DNA of 64,000 bases from JAJPHF01 sp035293805 (GTDB lineage: Bacteria > Chloroflexota > UBA6077 > JAJPHF01): NCBI GenBank assembly GCA_035293805.1, contig DATGMD010000040.1, positions 310,001 to 374,000 on the forward strand, written 5' to 3'. The notes beneath the pieces are model-generated. The model had not been told where the DNA came from, did no database searches, and was given only the letters and a program-made list of their open reading frames with translations. Positions 32,557-40,968 of this stretch are shown piece by piece. A program made the translations under genes and the position numbers. Position 1 is the first letter of the stretch; every line of letters starts with the position of its first letter.

Positions 32557-32590
32557 GACACCGCCGGGGCCGTACAGCCCCGGCGGTGTC
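32557..32590. terminator. Bidirectional hairpin between response regulator and clpP
   Basis: A 14-bp perfect stem (32557-32570 with 32577-32590, 6-nt loop) lies between the 3' ends of two convergent genes, the expected position of a shared terminator. It lacks a T tract. Confidence 0.7.
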
Positions 32591-32613
32591 TCGCGTATCG
32601 ACCGGAGGGTGGG

Positions 32614-33240
32614 CTACTTCGCCCCGTCCTTCTGCATCGCCTCCGACGGGTGGCCGATCACCTCATCGATGATGCCGTAGTCCTTCGCCTGCTCGGGAGT
32701 CAGGAAGAAGTCGCGGTCCGAGTCACGGGCCACGCGCTCCAGCGGCTGGCCGCTGTGGAAGGCAAGGATCTCGCGGATCCGGTTCTGTAGCCGCAAGATC
32801 TCTTTGGCCTGAATCTCGATGTCGGCTGCCGTGCCCTCGAAGCCGCCGGCCGCCTGGTGGATCATAACCGTCGCGTTGGGCAGCGCGTAGCGCTTGCCCT
32901 TGGCGCCGCCGCACAGCAGCACCGCCCCCATGCTCGCGGCCATGCCGACGCAGATCGTGCTCACGTCGGGCTTGATAAGCTGCATGGTGTCGTAGATCGC
33001 TAGCCCGGATGTGATCAGGCCGCCCGGCGAGTGGATGTACATGTGGATGTCGCGCTCCGGGTCCTCGCGGTCAAGGAACAGGAGCTGCGCGATGATCAGG
33101 TTGGCGACGTGATCGTTGATTGGCGTGCCCAGAAAGACAATGCGTTCCTTCAGTAGCAGGGAATAGATATCGTAAGCCCGCTCCCCGCGGTTGGTCGTCT
33201 CGACGACCATGGGGACGAGCTGGTTGTGGAAGTCGTTCAC
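32614..33240 (-). CDS. clpP: ATP-dependent Clp protease proteolytic subunit ClpP
   Basis: A 208-residue serine protease of the Clp tetradecamer. The triad is visible: Ser in GMAASMGAVLL, His in VMIHQAAGG, and Asp in ARDSDRDFFL. The YIHSPGG oxyanion segment and FLGTPINDHVANLI handle are typical. GTG 33240 has AGGAGG 7 nt upstream. No clpX is adjacent; ClpP would pair with a Clp ATPase coded elsewhere. It differs from the commonest ClpP only in minor tail residues. Confidence 0.97.
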   Translation of the reverse strand: MNDFHNQLVPMVVETTNRGERAYDIYSLLLKERIVFLGTPINDHVANLIIAQLLFLDREDPERDIHMYIHSPGGLITSGLAIYDTMQLIKPDVSTICVGMAASMGAVLLCGGAKGKRYALPNATVMIHQAAGGFEGTAADIEIQAKEILRLQNRIREILAFHSGQPLERVARDSDRDFFLTPEQAKDYGIIDEVIGHPSEAMQKDGAK

Positions 33241-33424
33241 GAGAGTGCCTCCTGTCGTGACACTGCGCTCGCAGACAGCTTACCACCCTGCCCCCCCGGG
33301 CCGACAACTAGCCATTTGCCGGGTGGTCCGTCGTCCACAAGCCCGGGCCGGTGGATGGCTTGCCGCGAGGGGCGGGGCCTGCCGTATCATCCGCGACGAG
33401 GCACCTCGCGGTTGGGAGAGACGG

Positions 33425-33763
33425 ATGTCGTACGTCCGCGTGATTCGGTATCGGTGGCTGCCCGGTGCCGCGGCGGAGTCGCCGCGGCTGGCGCAGGCGC
33501 TGGCGGCCAGCGTCGCCGGACAGCCGGGCAGCCGCGGCGTGCGCGTCCTCGCGGCCCTTGATGGGACCGGCGAGGGGCTGGTGGTCTTCGAGTGGGAGAC
33601 GCGCGAGGCGCTGAATCGCCACCTGGCCGCGGCGAGCATCGAGGGGCTGGCGCCCTGGGCCGTGCCGCTCCTGCACTGGCGGACCGACCAGGCCTACAAG
33701 GTGCTGCCCGCTGTGGGCGCGCCGGGGGCGGCTGCCGTGTCGACGGCGAGCGGGGAGGACTAA
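33425..33763 (+). CDS. Small protein, possible dimeric alpha/beta-barrel (ABM-like) domain
   Basis: A 112-residue protein starting MSYVRVIRYRW and containing strands GLVVFEWETREALNRHL and a helix-rich middle, which suggests a ferredoxin-like dimeric alpha/beta-barrel as in antibiotic-biosynthesis-monooxygenase proteins. The evidence is fold-level only; no catalytic residue can be named. GGGAGAG precedes ATG 33425. The C-terminal 20 residues are Gly/Ala/Ser-rich. It is divergent from clpP and precedes the O-antigen-ligase-like gene. Confidence 0.5.
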   Translation: MSYVRVIRYRWLPGAAAESPRLAQALAASVAGQPGSRGVRVLAALDGTGEGLVVFEWETREALNRHLAAASIEGLAPWAVPLLHWRTDQAYKVLPAVGAPGAAAVSTASGED

Positions 33764-33851
33764 CTTGGCTACCATCCAGCTACTGCGCCGTTCGCGCGCG
33801 CGGGCTGGCGCCCGCGGTCCATCTACCGGCGGACGGGAGGCACGCTAGCGC

Positions 33852-35318
33852 ATGCTGGCACGAAGCGTGGTCGCGCGCTGGCCGCGCCTGGCGCCCCCGC
33901 CGCTCGCGCTGCTGGCGGTGGCGACCGGCGCGCTGGGCGGCGTCGCGCTGGTGGCGGCCTCGCCGCTCGTGCTCTTCGCCGCGCTCTGTGGGGCGGTCGC
34001 GGCCACCGCCATGCTGCGCAGTCCGCAGGTGGCGCTGCTCGGGTGCGTGGCGGTGATCTCGCTGCTGCCCTTCGGGGTGATCCCGCTGCGGCTCGGCGTT
34101 CAGCTGACCTTCCTCGACGCCACGCTGACGGTGGCGCTGCTCGTGACTCTGCTGACCTTGCTGCGCGAGCGCCGCGCCCTGGTAGCCTCGCCGTTGAACG
34201 CGCCGCTCGTCTTGTTCATCGGGCTTGCCACGGTGTCGTTTGTCGTGGGCACGAGCTTCGCCCTGTCGGCTGAGCTCGTCCGCTACTTTCTCAAGCTCGT
34301 GAACAGCGTGCTCCTCTATTTCACGATCTTGAACGTGGTGCGCACGCGGCCGCAGGTGGAGCAGCTCGCGCGGGCGCTGATCCTCGGCGGCGCGGGGGCC
34401 GCAGTCATCGCCGTCGCGCTCTATTTCGTACCGCGCACTACCGCGGTCCAGGTCCTGTCCGCCCTGCGGCCACTGGGCTATCCGAGCGGGCCGGAGGTTC
34501 TCCGGACGATCCCGGACACGGACACGCTGCGCGCGATCGGCACGAGCATCGACCCCAACCTGCTGGGCGGCCTGCTGATGATGAGCGCGGTGCTGACCGT
34601 TGCGCAGGCGCTGGCGCCGCGGCGTGTCCTGCCCCGGCCGCTGCTCGCCATCCTCGCCGCGGTCCAGATCGTCGGCCTGGGGCTCAGCTACTCGCGGGCG
34701 GCGTGGGTTGGGCTGGCGGTGGGCGTGCTCTATCTCGCCACGTTCCGCTATCGGCGCGCGTGGGTCGTGGCGGCGGTGGCCGGGCTGGCGCTCGCCGCGG
34801 CGCCGCAGGGCAACGCCGTGCTCACTCGGTTTCTGGAAGCCTTCGGCGGCCGCGACCCCGCCACCGCGATGCGCCTCGTCGAATACTCCACGGCGACGCA
34901 GCTGATCAGCCAGTATCCGTGGTTCGGCGTTGGCTTCGGCAGCGGCCCCAACGTGCAGCTCTTCCTGGGGGTCTCCAGCCTGTACCTGCTCATCGCGGAG
35001 GAGATGGGGCTCCTGGGCCTGGCGGTGTTCCTGGGCATCGTCGCGCTCCTGCTGGTGGGCAGCCTGCGCGGGCTGGTCGCGCTGCAGCAGCCCCGCAATC
35101 AGGGGCTCGCGCTCGGGCTTCAGGCCTGCCTGGCCGCGGCGCTGACCTCCGGCCTGTTCGATCATTACTTCTTCCGCTTTCCGCACTCGCTGGCGCTGTT
35201 CTGGTGCTATGCCGCGCTGCTCTGGCTGGCGGCCACGTTGCCCGAGAGCGGCGAGCGGGCCGCGGCACCCGACGCCGCCGTGGCCGCGGGGAGCCCTGCG
35301 CGGCCGCGTGTGCTATAG
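33852..35318 (+). CDS. O-antigen ligase/polymerase-like membrane protein
   Basis: A 488-residue protein with about eleven hydrophobic segments and the large extracytoplasmic loop near residues 190-220 and 330-370 seen in the Wzy/WaaL (O-antigen ligase) family. The LSYSRAAWVGLAVG and WFGVGFGSGPN segments match family motifs with the key Arg. These enzymes link or polymerise surface glycans on lipid carriers. In a monoderm cell it would act on wall or capsule polysaccharide. Its stop codon overlaps a -10 box of the next gene. GGGAGG lies upstream of ATG 33852. Confidence 0.85.
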   Translation: MLARSVVARWPRLAPPPLALLAVATGALGGVALVAASPLVLFAALCGAVAATAMLRSPQVALLGCVAVISLLPFGVIPLRLGVQLTFLDATLTVALLVTLLTLLRERRALVASPLNAPLVLFIGLATVSFVVGTSFALSAELVRYFLKLVNSVLLYFTILNVVRTRPQVEQLARALILGGAGAAVIAVALYFVPRTTAVQVLSALRPLGYPSGPEVLRTIPDTDTLRAIGTSIDPNLLGGLLMMSAVLTVAQALAPRRVLPRPLLAILAAVQIVGLGLSYSRAAWVGLAVGVLYLATFRYRRAWVVAAVAGLALAAAPQGNAVLTRFLEAFGGRDPATAMRLVEYSTATQLISQYPWFGVGFGSGPNVQLFLGVSSLYLLIAEEMGLLGLAVFLGIVALLLVGSLRGLVALQQPRNQGLALGLQACLAAALTSGLFDHYFFRFPHSLALFWCYAALLWLAATLPESGERAAAPDAAVAAGSPARPRVL

Positions 35319-35319
35319 T
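35311..35319 (+). promoter_or_regulatory. Extended -10 promoter at the 3' end of the O-antigen ligase-like gene
   Basis: TGC-TATAGT (35311-35319) forms an extended -10 box that contains the TAG stop of the upstream gene. It would drive the small winged-helix gene whose GTG is 76 bases downstream. No -35 is needed for an extended -10 promoter. Confidence 0.5.
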
Positions 35320-35394
35320 TTCGACTGCCGCTCGCTAGCCCCTGCTGCAGGCGGGCGAGCACCCGCGGCGGCTCGCCGAGCTTGAGGAACCCCA

Positions 35395-35631
35395 GTGAAC
35401 GACGCCGCCCTCGAGTCGGCCATCCTGCGTGTGCTGGTGCGCTGGGGGACGTTGCCCGAGAGCGACCTGATCCGTTGGCTGCCGCCGCCCCAGGCCGTCG
35501 AGTTTGGCTCGGCCATCCTCCGCGCGATGGCCGACGCGGGCCTGATTACGGTGCGCGTCGTGGGCGACGAGCGCGTCATCAAGCTGACCGAGCAGGGGCG
35601 CGCGCGGGCCGGTCCGCTGGCGCCCCTATAA
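35395..35631 (+). CDS. Small winged-helix-like protein, function unknown
   Basis: A 78-residue protein with a helix-turn-helix-like order: AILRVLVRWGTLPESDLIRWL, a helix AVEFGSAILRAMADAGLI, then a beta hairpin TVRVVGDERVIKLTEQGRAR, which resembles the wing and final strand of winged-helix regulators. It may bind DNA or be a partner protein. GTG 35395 has GAGGA 8 nt upstream. Followed by the rhodanese gene. Confidence 0.6.
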   Translation: MNDAALESAILRVLVRWGTLPESDLIRWLPPPQAVEFGSAILRAMADAGLITVRVVGDERVIKLTEQGRARAGPLAPL

Positions 35632-35632
35632 T
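35627..35632 (+). promoter_or_regulatory. Consensus -10 box overlapping the stop codon before the rhodanese gene
   Basis: A perfect TATAAT (35627-35632) contains the TAA stop (35629-35631) of the upstream small gene and lies 79 bases before the rhodanese start. No clear -35 element was found. Confidence 0.45.
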
Positions 35633-35710
35633 CTGACAGCGCCGGCCGCGGGTCGGGGAGACCCGCGCCGCGAGACGGTGCGCGGCCGCGCGCCGGCAGC
35701 AGGAGGAGCG

Positions 35711-36040
35711 ATGGACGAGCAGGAGCTAGAGCCATTCGCGCGCATCAGCGCGGAAGAGGCGAAGAAGCTCATCGATCAGGGCACGGTGAAGCTCGTGGAC
35801 GTCCGCGAGCCGAACGAGTGGGAGCGCGACCATCTGGCGAACGCCACGCTGCTGCCGCTCGGGAAGCTGATGCAGCAGCCGGGGGCGCTCACCGAGGACA
35901 ACGTGCTGTTCTACTGCGAGATGGGGCAGCGCAGCGCCGTGGCCTGTGAGTACGCCGCGAGCCTCGGGCTGGAGCACGTCTACAACCTCGAGGGCGGGAT
36001 GGCCGCCTGGCGCCAGCTCGGTTATCCCGTCGAGAAGTAG
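35711..36040 (+). CDS. Rhodanese-like sulfurtransferase
   Basis: A 109-residue single-domain rhodanese. The motifs LVDVREPNEWERDHL, the active-site loop FYCEMGQRSAVAC with its catalytic Cys, and YNLEGGMAAWRQLGYPV are all present. The enzyme would carry sulfane sulfur as a Cys persulfide. ATG 35711 has AGGAGGAG just upstream, which decides the start. It has its own -10 box and is convergent with the CPBP gene. Confidence 0.92.
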   Translation: MDEQELEPFARISAEEAKKLIDQGTVKLVDVREPNEWERDHLANATLLPLGKLMQQPGALTEDNVLFYCEMGQRSAVACEYAASLGLEHVYNLEGGMAAWRQLGYPVEK

Positions 36041-36130
36041 CCGCGCACGGTTCGGGTGGGCGGTAGCCTGGCCCGCTCTTGCCAGGAAGCGCGGCGCTGA
36101 GCCGCCGCTCGCAGGCGGGCGTGCCGCTTG

Positions 36131-36859
36131 CTAGAGAGCGGTTAGCGGCGCGGCGCGTGGCACGCGTCCCCGCACCGCCCACAGCATGAGCCCGACGACG
36201 ATCGTCGCGCCGAGTCCGAGCAGGCCGCCTTCGGGGCCGAAGGCGCCGCCGGTGAGCAGGTCCGGGCCACTCACGCTCACGGCCAGCAGGCTATCGCGCG
36301 GCGAGCCGCTCACTGGGAGCCCGAACGCGGACCCCTCGAAGAAGTTCCAGGCGGCGTGGATCCCCACGGGCAGCGGCAGTCCGCGCCCAAGCGCGTAGGC
36401 TAGCTGCCCGATGCCCCGGGCCTTCGCCTCCTCGGCCGCGAACGACACGGCGCTGCCGCGGGCGACGAGGCAAGCGAGCGCGAAGAGCACGCCGGCGACG
36501 ACGAGATTGGCGATGGCGAGGGGCGTGGCGTTCGTGTTCCAGGCGTGGGCGAGCGCGAAGGCGACCGACGAGACAGCCGCCGCGCCCGCGCTGCCCAGCG
36601 GGCGCTGGAGGTAGCCGAGCAGGGCGCCGCGGAAGACCGCCTCTTCGACGACCGCCACGGCGATCGCGCGCCCCAGCCCGACCGCGAGCGCGATCAGCGC
36701 GCCCGCGGCGACGCCGCGCACGATCAGCCAGCCCGCTGCTAGCTCGATCACGAAGACCCCGCCGACCAGCAGCAGCCCCAGTACCGCACCAATGCCCACT
36801 TGCGCCGCCCACGCCTGCCACGCGGCCGCGGCTGGCCAGCCGTCCGCTCGCTCTCCCAT
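36131..36859 (-). CDS. CPBP-family intramembrane metalloprotease, second copy
   Basis: A 242-residue membrane protein with six or more hydrophobic segments and CPBP motifs: EEAVFRGALLG, AHAWNTNATPLA, and GIHAAWNFFEG. It is a shorter relative of the protein at 5629-6648; both end in a GLPVSG/GFPVSG...LTGGAFGPE segment, suggesting a shared subfamily feature rather than simple catalytic need. Substrate unknown. It is divergent from the succinate dehydrogenase genes. Confidence 0.87.
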   Translation of the reverse strand: MGERADGWPAAAAWQAWAAQVGIGAVLGLLLVGGVFVIELAAGWLIVRGVAAGALIALAVGLGRAIAVAVVEEAVFRGALLGYLQRPLGSAGAAAVSSVAFALAHAWNTNATPLAIANLVVAGVLFALACLVARGSAVSFAAEEAKARGIGQLAYALGRGLPLPVGIHAAWNFFEGSAFGLPVSGSPRDSLLAVSVSGPDLLTGGAFGPEGGLLGLGATIVVGLMLWAVRGRVPRAAPLTAL

Positions 36860-36965
36860 GTCGGTATGCGCTCCCCGCTCGATACCGCCGCCCGGCCGCT
36901 CGTCGGGCAGCCGTCCATTCTACGCGGTTTCGCCGCCACTCGTCACCGCGCAACCCGCTGGGGCG

Positions 36966-36999
36966 GCGCCGCGGGGGCCGCGCGCGGCCCCCGCGGCGC
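36966..36999. promoter_or_regulatory. Perfect 34-bp palindrome in the divergent CPBP-sdh gap
   Basis: Arms 36966-36981 and 36984-36999 are perfectly complementary with only GC between them. The 388-base gap (36860-37247) lies between divergent genes, so this is not an ordinary terminator of either. It could extrude as a cruciform or be a protein binding site. The rest of the gap holds only the sdh -10 box. Confidence 0.5.
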
Positions 37000-37108
37000 G
37001 CGTACGGTGCGTGACGCCGGTTCCCCGAGGCCAGTGCGACAGTCTGGGCTGCCGGCGCGTCAGGGGCTCCCGGTTGGCGGGCCGGCCGGGATCGGCGCCG
37101 GCATGCGC

Positions 37109-37114
37109 TATAAT
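37109..37114 (+). promoter_or_regulatory. Consensus -10 box upstream of sdhC
   Basis: A perfect TATAAT lies about 133 bases before the sdhC start. No good -35 element is present at 16-18 nt. It is the best candidate for the promoter of the succinate dehydrogenase region. Confidence 0.5.
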
Positions 37115-37247
37115 GGCTCGGCGGCCGCGCTTCGGACCGTGGTGCAGCCGGCCGGTGCTACTGACAATCCCTCGCGCTCGCCAGACCTCGGCGTCCGCAC
37201 GCTCACGCCTCTCCGGCGCGACGGCCGCCTCGAGGAGATCAGTGCGA

Positions 37248-37622
37248 ATGAACTACCTGACGTTCGTCGGCGCGATCTTGCGCAGCCAGACCGGCGCCTG
37301 GGCGTGGCTGCTGCATCGCATCACCGGCGTGGGCGTGCTGCTGTTCCTGCTGGCACACATCATCGATACGGCGCTTATCGGTCTGGGGCCAGACGCTTAC
37401 GAGCACGCGCTGAACCTGTATCGCATGCCCTTCTTCAAGCTCGGCGAGATCGCGCTCGTCTTCGCCGTCGTGTACCACTCGGTCAACGGCGTGCGCGTCA
37501 TCCTGGTGGATTTCTGGGACGCCGGCACGAAGTATCACAAGCAGCTCTTCTGGGCCAGCGTGGCGGGGACGGCGGTCCTGTTCCTGCCGGTGGCCGCCAT
37601 CATGGCGAGTCGCCTGTTCTAA
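37248..37622 (+). CDS. sdhC: Succinate dehydrogenase cytochrome b subunit (SdhC)
   Basis: A 124-residue three-helix membrane anchor. The N-terminal WAWLLHRITGVGVLLFLLAH holds His23 and His37; one is a likely heme b ligand. FAVVYHSVNGVRVILVD is a further family segment, with a final AGTAVLFLPVAAI helix. The start is either ATG 37248 or in-frame GTG 37242, which is nearer to the GAGGAG site. It binds quinone and anchors SdhAB to the membrane with SdhD. Confidence 0.9.
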   Translation: MNYLTFVGAILRSQTGAWAWLLHRITGVGVLLFLLAHIIDTALIGLGPDAYEHALNLYRMPFFKLGEIALVFAVVYHSVNGVRVILVDFWDAGTKYHKQLFWASVAGTAVLFLPVAAIMASRLF

Positions 37623-37716
37623 GCTGCCGGCCCAGGATGGTGGGTCTGTTTGGCTTCGCCACTTACACACTATCCCGGGCCGAGCGCATAGTCAGGCCGC
37701 GTGAGGGGGCGGGTCG

Positions 37717-38115
37717 ATGAGCATAGTCACCAACGCGTACGCGAACCGGGCGCGCCCACAGACGAGCTTCGAGGTCTACTCGTGGTTCTTCATGCGCGTC
37801 TCGGGCGTGGTGCTGCTCATCATGGTGCTCGGCCATGTGGCCATTATGCACGTCATCAACAGCGTGGACACGATCAACTACTACTGGGTGGCGGACCGGC
37901 TGGCCACACCGTTCTGGCGCACCTACGACTGGATCGTGCTGGTGCTGGCGCTGCTGCACGGTATGAACGGCATGCGCTGGGTCGTGGACGACCACGTCCG
38001 CTCGCGCGGCTGGCACGCGGTCTCCTTGGCTGCGCTGTGGGTCATCGCCTTCATCTTCCTGGCGCTCGGCTCCCTCGTCCTCTTCACCTTCACCCCCGTG
38101 CCGCGCCCGGCGTAA
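37717..38115 (+). CDS. sdhD: Succinate dehydrogenase membrane anchor subunit (SdhD)
   Basis: A 132-residue three-helix protein: FFMRVSGVVLLIMVLGHVAI (with His41), a middle helix IVLVLALLHGMNGMRWVVDD, and a final helix IAFIFLALGSLVLFTF. It resembles the SdhD group that pairs with SdhC of the preceding gene (94-nt gap). It contributes to quinone reduction. The matching flavoprotein and iron-sulfur genes do not follow directly; the next genes belong to a different dehydrogenase set. Confidence 0.87.
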   Translation: MSIVTNAYANRARPQTSFEVYSWFFMRVSGVVLLIMVLGHVAIMHVINSVDTINYYWVADRLATPFWRTYDWIVLVLALLHGMNGMRWVVDDHVRSRGWHAVSLAALWVIAFIFLALGSLVLFTFTPVPRPA

Positions 38116-38352
38116 CCGCACCGCACCGCTGGCTTCCCGGCTAGCGCTGCCGCGCGCCCTCCGACCGGCGTCATCCTCGCCGGTGATATTCGCCTGCCCC
38201 GGGGGCTATTCGCCGGGGCGCGGCTGTGCTACGATGCGCACATCCCGCATAGGGGAAAATCCGTCGGAAAGGAGTCGGCGTAGGATGGCGTGTGCCCGTG
38301 GGCCTGGCCGCGAGGAGAGCGTGAGGCCCGCGGAGAACAGGAGTCGAGGAGG

Positions 38353-39129
38353 ATGGCCAGTAGTGTTGTGACTTCGTCTCCCGACGTGGCGCCCGTGGCC
38401 GCCCCGCCCGCTGGGGCGAAACCGGTCGCGCCCCGCGCCCCGTGGTGGCTCCAGCCGGCGCTCATCGTCGTGGTTCTGTCCGGCTTCGGCCTCTACGCGA
38501 CGTGGGCCGCGTTCCAGGGACACGCGTATGAGGTCGGGCCCTACCTCTCCCCGTTCTACTCGCCCGCGATCTGGACGACCGGGCCGATCTCCTCGGCGAT
38601 CTGGATTCTCTGGATCCCCCTGTTGTTCCGTGCCTCTTGCTACTACTACCGCAAGTCCTACTACCGCTCGTTCTTCTGGGACCCGCCGGCCTGCGCGGTC
38701 CGCGAGCTACGCCGGGGCGGCTACCGCGGCGAGACGGCCTTCCCCTGGGTGTTCAGCAACCTGCACCGGTTCTTTCTCTACCTGTCCATCGTCGTGCTGG
38801 CCTTCCTGTGGTACGACGCGATCGTGGCGTTCATCTGGCAGGGCCGCTTCTACCTGGGCCTCGGGTCGCTGATCCTGCTCGTCAACGTGGTCCTCCTGTC
38901 GCTGTACACGGTGTCGTGCCACTCGCTCCGCCACCTGCTCGGCGGCAACGTCGACTGCTACTCGTGCGCCGCCGCGGGCCAGGCGCGCTACGGCCTCTGG
39001 AGCCGGCTGAGCCAGCTGAATCGGCGTCACGGGTTGTATGCCTGGCTGAGCCTGTTTTCGGTGCTATTCGCCGACGTCTACGTGCGGTTCTTGGCCGCCG
39101 GCGTCGAGCACCTGCCGGTGGTGCACTGA
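38353..39129 (+). CDS. Five-helix membrane anchor of a second succinate dehydrogenase (actinobacterial Sdh1/type-F-like)
   Basis: A 258-residue membrane protein with five hydrophobic segments and a Cys/His-rich region (SCHSLRHLLGGNVDCYSC) near residue 190. It directly precedes and overlaps sdhA1 by one base (stop and start share ATGA), so it is the membrane subunit of that complex. I recall large single anchors of similar layout in the Sdh1-type enzymes of Actinobacteria; that comparison is from memory. ATG 38353 follows a GGAGGAGG-type site. The N-terminal 35 residues are Ala/Pro-rich. Confidence 0.8.
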   Translation: MASSVVTSSPDVAPVAAPPAGAKPVAPRAPWWLQPALIVVVLSGFGLYATWAAFQGHAYEVGPYLSPFYSPAIWTTGPISSAIWILWIPLLFRASCYYYRKSYYRSFFWDPPACAVRELRRGGYRGETAFPWVFSNLHRFFLYLSIVVLAFLWYDAIVAFIWQGRFYLGLGSLILLVNVVLLSLYTVSCHSLRHLLGGNVDCYSCAAAGQARYGLWSRLSQLNRRHGLYAWLSLFSVLFADVYVRFLAAGVEHLPVVH

Positions 39130-40850
39130 TGCTAGAGCGGTTCGAGAATCACGACTACGACGTCCTGGTCGTCGGCGCGGGCGGGGCCGGGCTGCGGGCG
39201 GCGATCGCCGCGTCCGCCGGCGGCGCCCGCGTCGGCCTGGTCAGCAAGTCGCTCCTGGGCAAGGCGCACACGGTCATGGCCGAGGGCGGGATCGCCGCCT
39301 CGCTGGGCAACGTGGATCCGGCCGACAACTGGCAGGTGCACTTCTGCGACACGATGCGCGGCGGCCAGATGATCAACGACTGGCGGATGGCCGAGCTGTT
39401 CGCGAAGGAGGCGCCCGACCGAGTGTACGAGCTGGAGCGCTGGGGGGCGCTGTTCGACCGCACGCCCGAGGGCAAGATCATGCAGCGGCCGTTCGGCGCG
39501 CACACCTGGCGCCGGCTCTGCCACGTCGGCGACCGCACGGGGCTGGAGCTGATCCGCACGCTGCAAGACCGCGGCGTCCACCAGGGCCTGGAAGTTCACC
39601 AGGAGGTCACGCTCACCCGCATCCTGAAAGACGGCGACCGCGTGGCGGGCGCCTTCGGCTACAAGCGCGAGGACGGCCGCTTCGTGGTCTTCCACGCGAA
39701 GGCGATCGTGCTCGCCACGGGCGGCTGGGGACGCATCTACAAGGTCACGTCGAACTCGTGGGAGTGCACGGGCGACGGGGTGGCGATGGCCTACGAGGCG
39801 GGCGCCGAGCTGATGGACATGGAGATGGTCCAGTTCCACCCCACGGGGATGGTCTGGCCGCCGGGCGTGCGCGGCATCCTGGTGACGGAGGGCGTGCGCG
39901 GCGAGGGAGGCATCCTGCTAAACACCGCGGGCGAGCGCTTCATGGAGCGCTACGACCCGGTGAAGAAGGACCTGTCGTCACGCGACGTGGTCGCGCGCTC
40001 CATCTATCGCGAGGTGCAGGAGGGGCGGGGCACGGAGCACGGCGGCGCCTACCTCGACATCACGCACCGCGGCGCCGACTTCATCAAGCAGAAGCTGCCC
40101 AGCATGTACGACCAGTTCCTCTCGCTCGCCGACGTGGACATCACCCGCGAGAAGATGGAGGTTGGCCCGACCATCCACTACGCGATGGGCGGCGTCCGGG
40201 TTCACCCCGAGACGGGCGCGACCTCGCTGGCCGGCCTCTTCGGCGCCGGCGAGGTCACGGCGGGCCTACACGGCGCCAACCGCCTGGGCGGCAACTCGCT
40301 CTCCGACCTGCTGGTGTTCGGCAAGCGCGCCGGCGAGGCGGCGGCCGCCTACGTGAGCGGGCTGGAGGTCAACCTGCAGGTCAACGATGCCGAGGTGGAG
40401 GCCGAGAGCCGGCGCGTGGTGCAGCCGTTCGAGCGCGAGGGCGGCGAGAACCCGTACCTGCTCCACGAGGCGCTGCAGGACACCATGCAGAACCTGGCCG
40501 GCATCGCGCGGACAGGCGAGCAGCTCGAGCAGGGGCTGCAGCAGATTCTCGACCTGCAGGAACGCGCCGCGAACATGAGCGTCACGGGCTCGCGGCTGTT
40601 CAACCCGGGCTGGCACATGTCGATGGACGTGCCCTTCATGCTGATGGTCTGCGAGGGGATCATCCGCTCGGCCCTCGCGCGCACGGAGAGCCGCGGCGGT
40701 CACTGGCGGCTGGACTGCCCGGACCAGGACCCCGACCTGGGTCGCGTGAACTTCATCACGCGCAAGGCGGCGAGCGGCGCGATGGAGGTGAGCACGGCGC
40801 CGATCCCGCCCATGCGCGACGACCTCGCCGCGCTGTTAGCCGCGAAGTAA
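39129..40850 (+). CDS. sdhA: Succinate dehydrogenase/fumarate reductase flavoprotein subunit (set 1)
   Basis: A 573-residue flavoprotein. FAD-binding GAGGAGLRAA is near residue 17; His47 (GKAHTVMAEGG) is the covalent FAD site; HPTG, ERFMERY, and the substrate residues in TIHYAMGG and HGANRLGGNSL are present. It oxidises succinate (or reduces fumarate) and passes electrons to SdhB1. It is coupled to the five-helix anchor by an ATGA overlap and followed by its iron-sulfur subunit. It differs clearly from the SdhA at 42201-43973. Confidence 0.95.
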   Translation: MLERFENHDYDVLVVGAGGAGLRAAIAASAGGARVGLVSKSLLGKAHTVMAEGGIAASLGNVDPADNWQVHFCDTMRGGQMINDWRMAELFAKEAPDRVYELERWGALFDRTPEGKIMQRPFGAHTWRRLCHVGDRTGLELIRTLQDRGVHQGLEVHQEVTLTRILKDGDRVAGAFGYKREDGRFVVFHAKAIVLATGGWGRIYKVTSNSWECTGDGVAMAYEAGAELMDMEMVQFHPTGMVWPPGVRGILVTEGVRGEGGILLNTAGERFMERYDPVKKDLSSRDVVARSIYREVQEGRGTEHGGAYLDITHRGADFIKQKLPSMYDQFLSLADVDITREKMEVGPTIHYAMGGVRVHPETGATSLAGLFGAGEVTAGLHGANRLGGNSLSDLLVFGKRAGEAAAAYVSGLEVNLQVNDAEVEAESRRVVQPFEREGGENPYLLHEALQDTMQNLAGIARTGEQLEQGLQQILDLQERAANMSVTGSRLFNPGWHMSMDVPFMLMVCEGIIRSALARTESRGGHWRLDCPDQDPDLGRVNFITRKAASGAMEVSTAPIPPMRDDLAALLAAK

Positions 40851-40968
40851 GCTCGCCCGCGGCAAGGGAACGTAGGGCAGGGGCTCGTCCCCTGCCGCCC
40901 GGCCGATATGAGGCAGCGGCTGCGGGGCCAGGCCGCCCCGCGGTCGCCCGGGTGCGGAGAGAGGCAGC

